Below are positions 8,818-15,742 of a DNA stretch of 64,000 nt, piece after piece. The stretch is from Paenibacillus gyeongsangnamensis. GTDB lineage: Bacteria; Bacillota; Bacilli; Paenibacillales; NBRC-103111. The translations under genes were made by a program, and so were the position numbers. The stretch's first letter is position 1, and each line of letters starts with the position of its first letter. The notes below the pieces were generated by a model. It saw only the letters and a list, made by a program, of their open reading frames with translations, did no database searches and was not told where the DNA came from. Location: assembly GCF_027533625.1 (NCBI RefSeq), contig NZ_JAQAGZ010000015.1:62001-126000 (forward strand), given 5' to 3'.

Positions 8818-8997
8818 CTACAAAGCGGTGAGATGGTCATCTAAAGCATCATTTTGTAGCTGCTTAACTTGTTGCTCCCGACATAATCCCGCAGGATAAA
8901 TAACTCCTTTAGAGGTGAAAAAGCCTGAATTGAAAACGAGCTCGTTCTCATTATAACCCCTGTCATGAATTTGAGCGCATTCAAGGCAATAATACAT
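8818..8997 (-). CDS. Small cysteine-containing protein of unknown function
   Basis: A 59-residue minus-strand frame begins MYYCLECAQIHD and ends at TAG (8818-8820). It has a Cys-x2-Cys pair near the start and one more Cys near residue 39, as in small zinc-binding proteins, and an acidic C-terminus. A purine-rich GGGAAGGAAAG lies upstream, though somewhat far from ATG. It converges on the terminator at 8775-8814, which fits a real gene. I do not recognise the family. Confidence 0.45.
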   Translation of the reverse strand: MYYCLECAQIHDRGYNENELVFNSGFFTSKGVIYPAGLCREQQVKQLQNDALDDHLTAL

Positions 8998-9146
8998 CTT
9001 CTTGTCACTTTCCTTCCCTCATCAAAAAAAAGTAACTGCTTTTATTATAATTCCGTTGATTCTTGGCGTATATTCAATAAAGTTATCATTTATATTGCAG
9101 AATTGAACAAAAAAATGGAATACGTGCCCATATGAACTAGCCACTG

Positions 9147-9180
9147 TAATACTATTCGTATAGGCTTCCGAATAGTATTA
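9147..9180. promoter_or_regulatory. Perfect 12-bp inverted repeat before a membrane-protein gene
   Basis: TAATACTATTCG (9147-9158) and CGAATAGTATTA (9169-9180) are exact inverted repeats around a 10-base centre, 44 bases before the next gene. No T run follows, so it is more likely an operator or leader hairpin than a terminator. The binding protein is unknown. Confidence 0.5.
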
Positions 9181-9223
9181 CTACTGCATAATGTTCGAAG
9201 GAAAACTTATTTTATGAAGGAGG

Positions 9224-10207
9224 ATGAGTCCGATAAAACACCGCGAGCATCTCATAACCATGTTGTTTGCCACTTGGTTGATTTTAGGTGTATTTGTCGA
9301 TGGTTTTCATCACAACCATGGGGATGTAGATTCCTTTTGGACTCCGTGGCATGCCCTTTTGTACTCCGGATTTTTGGCATCCGCACTTTGGATTTTTTAC
9401 TTGGTTTTCCGTACCAAAAAACAGACCGAACAAAGCTGGAAGAAATCCATTCCAAGCGGATACGGATTAGGCGTTCTTGGAATCTTTGTCTTTTTAGCCG
9501 GCGGAATTGCAGATATGATGTGGCATCTGTTTCTGGGAATTGAACACGATGTGGCTGCATTATTAAGCCCCAGCCATTTGACCTTGCTTGTCGGGATTCT
9601 TTTGATTGTTACAAGTCCATTTCGGGCGCTCTGGAGAGAAGCCGGGGAGATGCAGCCGTTTACGGCGTTATTATCCATTACTCTGACGTTTTGTATGCTC
9701 TCTTTTTTCTTATGGTATGCTTGGGCGTTTATTAATGATTTGTCATCCGCAAACGCGCTTAATCATTATTTATCGGTCTATCGTTCAAATCAACTGAAAT
9801 CCGTTCTAGACGGGTTAGAAAAACGCGGAGTCGAACAAACGCTTCTAACCACCGCATTGTTGATGTATCCCATCCTTCTATCCTTAAAACGATGGAAAAT
9901 CCCATTCGGGGCAATGACATTCGTTTTTGCTGTCGAAACAACGCTCATGAGTATGCTTGAGGGATTTACTTATGTTGAAAACATCTTATTAGCCATCATC
10001 GCCGGTGTTATAGGTGATATTATGATTAAATATGCCCGCTCCGCGGCTGTTGTCGCGATCATTGTTCCCTTAGTCTTATGGAGCTTATACTTTGCGGTAG
10101 TGATGGCAAAGGGAATGGCGTGGGCACCCGAAATATGGGGCGGTTCCATTGTATTATCGTCGATTGTCTCGTTCGGTTTGTACCAAATGAGCAAACCAAG
10201 TCAATAG
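9224..10207 (+). CDS. Polytopic membrane protein of unknown function
   Basis: About 327 residues with eight or more hydrophobic helices. An early loop carries HHNHGD, and further His residues lie in loops near helices (MMWHLFLGIEHDV, SPSHLTLL), a pattern compatible with metal or quinone binding. I do not recognise the family. The start is awkward: the only strong Shine-Dalgarno sequence (AAGGAGG, 9217-9223) touches the ATG at 9224 with no spacer. A rare ATA start at 9233 or the ATG at 9260 would be better spaced or conventional. A terminator follows the stop codon. Confidence 0.8.
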   Translation: MSPIKHREHLITMLFATWLILGVFVDGFHHNHGDVDSFWTPWHALLYSGFLASALWIFYLVFRTKKQTEQSWKKSIPSGYGLGVLGIFVFLAGGIADMMWHLFLGIEHDVAALLSPSHLTLLVGILLIVTSPFRALWREAGEMQPFTALLSITLTFCMLSFFLWYAWAFINDLSSANALNHYLSVYRSNQLKSVLDGLEKRGVEQTLLTTALLMYPILLSLKRWKIPFGAMTFVFAVETTLMSMLEGFTYVENILLAIIAGVIGDIMIKYARSAAVVAIIVPLVLWSLYFAVVMAKGMAWAPEIWGGSIVLSSIVSFGLYQMSKPSQ

Positions 10208-10227
10208 CAAGCTGAATTTTATTCAGG

Positions 10228-10253
10228 TCAGGTCTCTTGGGACCTGATCTTTT
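10228..10253 (+). terminator. Intrinsic terminator
   Basis: TCAGGTC (10228-10234) pairs with GACCTGA (10241-10247) over a six-base loop, followed by TCTTTT. Confidence 0.7.
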
Positions 10254-10261
10254 GGTCTTAT

Positions 10262-10289
10262 TTTACATTTGCTTAACAATCTGTTGATA
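10262..10289 (+). promoter_or_regulatory. Pho box: three hexamers at 11-base periodicity
   Basis: TTTACA (10262-10267), TTAACA (10273-10278) and TTGATA (10284-10289) are separated by exactly five bases each. This is the direct-repeat arrangement bound by PhoP in Bacillales (TTHACA-N5-TTHACA). It lies about 65-95 bases before a secreted 5'-nucleotidase, whose product releases phosphate, so induction under phosphate starvation is likely. Confidence 0.7.
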
Positions 10290-10355
10290 TAAGGAAAACG
10301 ATTCTATCTTACAATGTTAAGGAGTTTATCTATAATATAGGGGAGAAGTGAAGTC

Positions 10356-12482
10356 ATGAAAAATGCTTCGTCGATTCGAAAGAAAGGACTAGCTACGGTA
10401 CTTTCAGGGTTCCTGTTGCTTTCTGTCCCGGTCACAGGTTTTGCTCATGATGGCGGTGCGGCAGATTCAAGTTCAGTGAAGTCCGAATTTGTAGGACCGG
10501 CTTTTGAAAAATCCACGCACGCGTTGTCACAAGTTACCTTTACGATCATTCATGATACGCATTTTCATGGAAACTTCGGAAATCCGAAAGAGCCGAATAA
10601 TATTGCCAATTACTTTGGTATCGCTAACAAAATCAAGGCTGAGAAGCCCAATTCTCTATTCATCGGCAATGGCGATGATCTTGGAACATCCGTGATATCT
10701 TCCACATTCCAGGGACAACCCATCGTGGACGCATTCAATGCAGGCAAGCTCGATGTTGATACTTTTGGTAATCACGATTTTGACATGGGACCGGACCAAT
10801 TGTCCAAGCTGGTGAAAGCCTCTGAGTTTCCATGGGTCAGCGCTAATGCAGTAGACAAGCGTACGGGAGACGTTTTTGCAGGTGAATCCGGAGCAAAACG
10901 GTTTATCATTAAAGAAGTGAATGGAGTCAAGATAGGGATCACGGGACTCATCAACGAGGAAGCGCCGCAAATTACTTCCATGGGACCGAATGCTATCGTG
11001 CTGAATCCAGTGGAAGCGATGAAAAAGATTGTTCCTGAAATGAAGGCGGCAGGCGCTCAGTTCATCATCGTGTCTTCACACCTGGCCAGCCCGGATGCTC
11101 GAATCGTCGCGGAAAAAGTGGACGGAATCGACCTGATCGTTGGCGACCATGCAGCTTTTGCATTTGATAGTCCTGAAAAAATTCACAACACGCTGCTTTG
11201 GTTCATTGGGGACGAGTTTACATACCTTGGGGAAATGAATTTTAACTTTCAAAACGGCAAAGTGGCCGATTTTAATTACCACCGATATGCATTGAAAACA
11301 GACGTGGCTAAAGAAGGCTATCAGCCGGACCCGAACGTCAAAGCAGTCATGGACGGCTACAACTCAAAGCTCAGCAAGGAGCTTGAAGTGCAAATCGGTT
11401 CTACACAAACCGAGCTCGATGTCATGAAATCTTCCCAACGTAAAGCGGAAACGGCTATAGGTAATCTGGTAGCTGACGCAATGAAGGACTATACGAAGGC
11501 GGACGTAGCTCTTATTAATGGCGGGGGCATTCGCGCGGAACGTATTTTCCCGGCAGGGCCGCTGACCAAGAAGGACATTCTGGACGCTATGCCGTTTACC
11601 AACTATGTCGAAAAGCTGGACATTACAGGAGATCAGCTATACCAAGCACTTGAAAATGGGGTAAGCCAAATCGAAAGCGGTGCCGGCCGGTTCCCGCAGG
11701 TCAGCGGCATTCAGTTTGTGTATAACCCTAAACTGACTCCAGGTGCTCGTGTGCTTGATGTTAAGGTGAATGGTCAGGCTCTCGATCGTAAAGCGCATTA
11801 TAGCATTTCCGTCGTTGATTTTGTCGCAGAGGGCGGCGACGGCTACGATGTGTTCAAGGGCTCTAAAATATTGTTAGACAAAAATGCGGGTCCTGTATTG
11901 TCCAAGGTTGTTGGGGACTACATTCAACAAAAAGGTACTATTGCACCAAAAGTTGAGGGACGGATTCAGGTTTCCGGGGATGCTCCGACAAATCTTTATT
12001 CCGATTTAAACGGCCAGTCGTTCGAAGCCGTTCTGGCAGAAATGGATTTGCAAAACAAAGGTATTTTAGGCTCCGCTGACGGGGGCAAGCAGTTCCAGCC
12101 GGAAAAAGAGATGTTAGTCGGCGAGTTTACCCAAGTGCTGAGGAAAGCTTTAAATTTGAAGCCGTCGGATCTTCAGGAAGCCGATAAGCTGGACGCAAAC
12201 GCAAAATTAACTCGCGAGCAAATGACGATGCTGCTCTCCAAAGCATTAAAAGTAATAAATAAACAGCCAACGGTGAACAGCGAAGCTTTGAAATCGTTGG
12301 ATGCATTTGCCGATAAGGAAGCGCTGAATAATAATGCAAAGAGCGACTGGGTGGTTGTAGCCTATACCGGTCTTATCCGCGGCAAAGCGGATTCGAAAGG
12401 GAGAGCATATCTTTCCCCCGCGGATATTGTAACCCGAGTCCAAGCTGCGATTGTAATCGAACGATTGTTACAGCTGAAATAA
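10356..12482 (+). CDS. Secreted 5'-nucleotidase/metallophosphatase with S-layer-homology tail
   Basis: The protein has 708 residues. A signal peptide (residues 1 to about 31, ending GFAHD) precedes a calcineurin-like metallophosphatase domain with IIHDTHFHG, FIGNGDD, TFGNHDFD and SSHLA. The 5'-nucleotidase C-terminal domain follows (AIGNLVADAM, LINGGGIRAE, FVAEGGDGYDVF). Residues from about 545 to the end resemble degenerate SLH repeats (GEFTQVLRKAL, LTREQMTMLLSKAL, SPADIVTRVQAAIVIERL). The unusual DTHFH replaces the more common DxHG. The enzyme should sit in the cell wall and split extracellular nucleotides, supplying phosphate. The Pho box upstream agrees. Confidence 0.93.
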   Translation: MKNASSIRKKGLATVLSGFLLLSVPVTGFAHDGGAADSSSVKSEFVGPAFEKSTHALSQVTFTIIHDTHFHGNFGNPKEPNNIANYFGIANKIKAEKPNSLFIGNGDDLGTSVISSTFQGQPIVDAFNAGKLDVDTFGNHDFDMGPDQLSKLVKASEFPWVSANAVDKRTGDVFAGESGAKRFIIKEVNGVKIGITGLINEEAPQITSMGPNAIVLNPVEAMKKIVPEMKAAGAQFIIVSSHLASPDARIVAEKVDGIDLIVGDHAAFAFDSPEKIHNTLLWFIGDEFTYLGEMNFNFQNGKVADFNYHRYALKTDVAKEGYQPDPNVKAVMDGYNSKLSKELEVQIGSTQTELDVMKSSQRKAETAIGNLVADAMKDYTKADVALINGGGIRAERIFPAGPLTKKDILDAMPFTNYVEKLDITGDQLYQALENGVSQIESGAGRFPQVSGIQFVYNPKLTPGARVLDVKVNGQALDRKAHYSISVVDFVAEGGDGYDVFKGSKILLDKNAGPVLSKVVGDYIQQKGTIAPKVEGRIQVSGDAPTNLYSDLNGQSFEAVLAEMDLQNKGILGSADGGKQFQPEKEMLVGEFTQVLRKALNLKPSDLQEADKLDANAKLTREQMTMLLSKALKVINKQPTVNSEALKSLDAFADKEALNNNAKSDWVVVAYTGLIRGKADSKGRAYLSPADIVTRVQAAIVIERLLQLK

Positions 12483-12502
12483 AAGTTAAGTGAATAAGTT
12501 TA

Positions 12503-12531
12503 AGCCCCGAATCCTGATTCGGGGCTTTGTT
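12503..12531 (+). terminator. Intrinsic terminator, duplicated elsewhere in the window
   Basis: AAGCCCCGAATC (12503-12514) pairs with GATTCGGGGCTT (12517-12528), then TGTT. The same sequence, including the AAAGTTAAGTGAATA lead-in, recurs at 37885-37934, so this terminator belongs to a small repeat family. Confidence 0.85.
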
Positions 12532-12576
12532 ATTCATTGCCATCGAAAGGTGGTTATTATTAATAATAAAATATAA

Positions 12577-12605
12577 TTGACAGGCAGGAAAAACAGTCGT
12601 AAGAT
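12577..12605 (+). promoter_or_regulatory. Promoter of the magnesium transport unit
   Basis: TTGACA (12577-12582) and TAAGAT (12600-12605) are 17 bases apart and lie just before the M-box aptamer. This is a sigma-A type promoter for the long leader. Confidence 0.65.
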
Positions 12606-12629
12606 AACAATGTTTTCAAAATGAAATTT

Positions 12630-12850
12630 AATCCTCGTTAGGCGAGGCTCCTATACAAACATAGGCCATTGCCCGGAAACGTCGAAAGACGCCAATGGGT
12701 TACCAGGGATTGCCGGATTAAGGCTTTACCTAATATGGCTGAGCTGTTGCTCTACGTTGTATAGTGCTAAAGCTAAACTAGGGGGATGAATGTACTTCCG
12801 TGTACTTTTGTACTTCGAAGTCCAACCCCCTATGCCCATAGGGGGTTTTT
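12630..12850 (+). promoter_or_regulatory. M-box (ykoK) Mg2+ riboswitch with terminator
   Basis: The leader contains the conserved M-box blocks in order: CCTCGTTAGGCGAGGCTCCT (12633-12652), TTGCCCGGAAACGTCGAAAG near 12670, ACGCCAATGGGTTACCAG, and GTTGTATAGTGCTAAAGCT near 12757. The expression platform is a terminator, AACCCCCTAT (12824-12833) with ATAGGGGGTT (12838-12847) and a T run. In the family, bound Mg2+ favours the terminator, so the genes downstream are on when Mg2+ is low. Sequence conservation here is high over the whole aptamer. Confidence 0.93.
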
Positions 12851-12929
12851 AGTTTGCTTGAAAACCACCTTATCAGGAAACAATAACCATAACCGTTCCT
12901 GATGCTGGGAATACTATGGAGGTGAGTTT

Positions 12930-12992
12930 ATGGATCCGGATCCTAGTATAGAGCGATGTAGACTGTGTGAGTCCGGAAGGATGCGTATATGA
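12930..12992 (+). CDS. Leader peptide beginning Met-Asp-Pro-Asp-Pro, candidate Mg2+ sensor
   Basis: A 20-codon ORF starts at ATG 12930 with an excellent Shine-Dalgarno sequence (GGAGGTG, 12918-12924, 5-base spacing) and ends at TGA 12990-12992. The peptide reads MDPDPSIERCRLCESG and then RMRI. The acidic/proline N-terminus is like the EPDP of enterobacterial MgtL, where low Mg2+ makes the ribosome fall apart on such sequences. It lies 80 bases after the M-box terminator and its last six codons form the left arm of a long hairpin before the mgtE-like gene. That it acts as a sensor is inference; the ORF and its ribosome binding site are seen directly. Confidence 0.65.
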   Translation: MDPDPSIERCRLCESGRMRI

Positions 12993-13065
12993 GAATTGAA
13001 TGGTGATGCAATTCAGTTCTGATTTATGCATCCTTCCGGAGATTAAATGTTCAAACCGGGAGGGT
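12972..13065 (+). promoter_or_regulatory. Switchable hairpin between leader ORF and mgtE-like start
   Basis: A perfect 13-bp stem joins 12972-12984 with 13028-13040 and extends inward for 17 more positions with two mismatches (12985-13001 with 13011-13027). The right arm CCTTCCGG (13032-13039) can instead pair with CCGGGAGG (13056-13063), which contains the Shine-Dalgarno sequence of the next gene; extension reaches 13030 and 13065. The two pairings exclude each other. A ribosome finishing the leader ORF would cover the left arm and favour the second, inhibitory pairing. Confidence 0.6.
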
Positions 13066-13072
13066 TACCATT

Positions 13073-14323
13073 ATGGCTGTCATACAAACCTTTTATTTGA
13101 GTCGGATTCTTGGTAACAAAATTTGGTCAGATCCGCAGCATGTAGTTGGAAAGTTATTGGATTTAATCGTGGATTTGACGGCTGTTCGTCCGCAAGTCGT
13201 GGCGGTTAAAGTGAAAGTCGGCAATAAGATTCGGATTGTTGATTTCTCATCTTTCACGATCTCGAAGGTGAATAAACAGTATTACATTGAATGTACGGAT
13301 TTAAAAGAGAAGGACATTTCACCAGAACATACCTTGTTCCTTGTTAAGCATGTGCTCGATAAGCAAATTGTTGACATGTTCGGAAGGAAAGTGGTTCGGG
13401 TTAACGATCTTAGATTGGCGATTCTCTCCAACGGAGTTTATACGGTTGCGGTAGATGTGGGTTTTGAAGGTTTGTTGCGAAGACTTGGAATTGCTAAGCC
13501 TTTAAAAAATGTATTGAAACCGCTCGGAGTTAACATACCAAGCAATTTATTGCTTTGGGATGATGTGGAAACAATTGACTTTTCCCACCGGGGAATTAAG
13601 CTCTCCAAGTCGTATACCAAGCTATCTGCGCTTCATTCCTCGGATCTTGCCGATATTATTGAGGATTTGGATCGATCCACTCAGCTCGCCGTCTTTTCAT
13701 CATTAGACGCCGAGAAAGCGGCGGATGTGCTGGAGGAATTGGAAACGGAAGCCCAGGTCAACGTGATAGAAAGTCTCACTACTGAAAAAGCGGCTAACAT
13801 GCTTGAAAAATTACCGACGGACGAGGTTGCAGATATACTCGATGAAATGGATGAAGATCATGCTAATGAAATCTTAGATCAGATGGAAAGAGAAATATCG
13901 GAGGAAGTCAGGGAATTAATGGAATATCCTGATAAATCTGTTGGTAGTCTTATGACTACAGAACTGATTTCATTTAATGAAAATATTACGGTAAATGAGG
14001 CCATTCAAGAACTAAGAAGATTAAAACCGGATTCAGAGTCCATTTATTATATTTATATTGTAAATGATGAGGGAAAACTCATCGCCCATCTATCTCTTCG
14101 TGACTTAATCATTGCGGAACCCGAGACACAATTACAAGAAATTTTAGATCGCAACGTGATTTATGTTTCCGACGATGAACAGATCGATACACTTAATGAG
14201 ATTATATCCAAGTATAATTTGCTTGCTGTACCTGTAGTTGATGACAAAATGTTTCTAGTGGGAATAGTCCCTATTAACGATGTGGTTTATAACCTGCTCA
14301 AATCCAGAAGAAAGAGGGCTTAA
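13073..14323 (+). CDS. Soluble MgtE-N/CBS magnesium regulator paired with an NRAMP-like transporter
   Basis: The protein has 416 residues and no membrane segment. A PRC-barrel-like N-terminal half (residues 1 to about 150) is followed by an MgtE intracellular N domain, a superhelix with repeated LADIIEDLD, AADVLEELE and ADILDEMDEDHA units. A pair of CBS domains ends it (SLMTTELISF near residue 299, VVDDKMFLVGIV near 400). The MgtE channel domain is absent. In MgtE, N and CBS domains sense cytosolic Mg2+ and close the pore; here they probably do so for the transporter encoded 3 bases downstream. The GGGAGGG ribosome binding site can be sequestered by the leader hairpin. Confidence 0.9.
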   Translation: MAVIQTFYLSRILGNKIWSDPQHVVGKLLDLIVDLTAVRPQVVAVKVKVGNKIRIVDFSSFTISKVNKQYYIECTDLKEKDISPEHTLFLVKHVLDKQIVDMFGRKVVRVNDLRLAILSNGVYTVAVDVGFEGLLRRLGIAKPLKNVLKPLGVNIPSNLLLWDDVETIDFSHRGIKLSKSYTKLSALHSSDLADIIEDLDRSTQLAVFSSLDAEKAADVLEELETEAQVNVIESLTTEKAANMLEKLPTDEVADILDEMDEDHANEILDQMEREISEEVRELMEYPDKSVGSLMTTELISFNENITVNEAIQELRRLKPDSESIYYIYIVNDEGKLIAHLSLRDLIIAEPETQLQEILDRNVIYVSDDEQIDTLNEIISKYNLLAVPVVDDKMFLVGIVPINDVVYNLLKSRRKRA

Positions 14324-14326
14324 CAA

Positions 14327-15580
14327 ATGGTCTCTAATGTCACAAAAAAGCAAAGCTTCTGGAAAAGAACGCTACTTTTTTTAGCCCTCTTAGGGCCTGG
14401 AATTATTACTGGAAGCGTGGATAATGATGCCGGCGGAATTACAACGTACTCTGTAGCTGGGGCTTCTTATGGATATAATTTGCTGTGGACTTTAATTCCC
14501 GCCTTTATAGTGCTTCTTATCGTGCAAGAGATGAATGCTCGTATGGGCATTGTAACGGGAAAAGGACTTGCTGACCTTATTCGGGAGAATGCAGGAGTCA
14601 AAGTGACCTTCTTCATCTTTCTTGGTTTGCTTGTGGCTGATATCAGCAATACCATGACCGAATTTGCAGGGGTTGCAGGCAGTATGCAGGTATTTGGAGT
14701 CAGTAAATATATTGCAGTGCCTCTTGCGGCCGCGGCTGTTTGGTTGCTCGTGGTCAAAGGGACTTATCGATTTGCAGAGAAAATATTTTTAATTTTCAGC
14801 GTTGCTTTACTCTCATATATTATCTCGGCTTTAATGGGAAAACCGAACTGGTCTGAGATCGGAACAGCTATGATTCATCCTGAAATCAAGTTGAACATTG
14901 ACTACGTTTCAACGGTCATCGGTATCATCGGGACAACCATTGCCCCCTGGATGCAGTTTTATATGCAATCCGCAGTAATTGAAAAGGGACTCAAGGTTGA
15001 GAATTATAAATATACCTTATTGGACGTCACTGTCGGATGCGTAGCCACGATCGTTGTAGCCTTCTTTATTATCGTCGCATGCGGATCTACCCTTTTTGTA
15101 AATGGACATGGTACGGAGATAACGGATGCGAAAGATGCCGCTTTAGCATTAAAGCCTTTTGCAGGAGCTATGGCATCGCAAGTATTTTCATTCGGGCTTT
15201 TCATCGCTTCCATTTTCTCGGCAACAATATTGCCTGTAGCTACGGCGTTTTACGTATGTGAAGCTTTCGGTTTTGAAGCGGGGATTGAAAAAAAGTGGAG
15301 AGAAGCTCCCCAGTTTTACTGGCTCTATACCGTGATATTAATCATTTCTGCAGGTATCATTTTGATACCGAATGCACCGCTCATAGCTATTACCTTGTGG
15401 TCCCAAAGAATTAACGGTCTTTTATTACCCATCGTATTGATTTGTATGATGCTTCTCGTAAATAATAAAGATGTTATGGGGAAATATACAAATAAGGCTT
15501 GGAACAACATTATTGGGTGGACCACCATCGTGATCCTTATTGTGTTATCCTTGATTTTAGTTATATTAACGTTGTTTTAA
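14327..15580 (+). CDS. NRAMP-related magnesium transporter
   Basis: The protein has 417 residues and about 11 membrane helices of the LeuT fold. The helix-1 metal site, DPGN in classic NRAMP proteins, reads DNDAG (GSVDNDAGG). The helix-6 motif, usually MPH, reads APW (TTIAPWMQFYMQS). Loss of the soft Met ligand is the mark of NRAMP-related Mg2+ transporters (NRMT), for which Mg2+ uptake has been shown in other bacteria, with M-box control in clostridia. The M-box upstream and the Mg2+-sensing partner gene support import of Mg2+. A long terminator follows. Confidence 0.9.
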   Translation: MVSNVTKKQSFWKRTLLFLALLGPGIITGSVDNDAGGITTYSVAGASYGYNLLWTLIPAFIVLLIVQEMNARMGIVTGKGLADLIRENAGVKVTFFIFLGLLVADISNTMTEFAGVAGSMQVFGVSKYIAVPLAAAAVWLLVVKGTYRFAEKIFLIFSVALLSYIISALMGKPNWSEIGTAMIHPEIKLNIDYVSTVIGIIGTTIAPWMQFYMQSAVIEKGLKVENYKYTLLDVTVGCVATIVVAFFIIVACGSTLFVNGHGTEITDAKDAALALKPFAGAMASQVFSFGLFIASIFSATILPVATAFYVCEAFGFEAGIEKKWREAPQFYWLYTVILIISAGIILIPNAPLIAITLWSQRINGLLLPIVLICMMLLVNNKDVMGKYTNKAWNNIIGWTTIVILIVLSLILVILTLF

Positions 15581-15635
15581 ACAATGGCCCCTCCAGTTGA
15601 ATGAGGAATATTGTGAAATAAGTGATATTGGAATT

Positions 15636-15711
15636 ATCCCCTAGCGGTAAACAGTGAAAATAGAATTCATGGGATCATGAATTAAACGCTGTTAGCCGGA
15701 GGGGATTTTTT
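15636..15711 (+). terminator. Long intrinsic terminator after the magnesium genes
   Basis: ATCCCCT (15636-15642) and the following GCGGTAAACAG pair with CTGTTAGCC and AGGGGAT near 15690-15706, enclosing a smaller GAATTCATG/CATGAATT hairpin, with a T run at the end. Confidence 0.75.
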
Positions 15712-15742
15712 AATGCTGCATAGGACTATATCCATCCCATTT

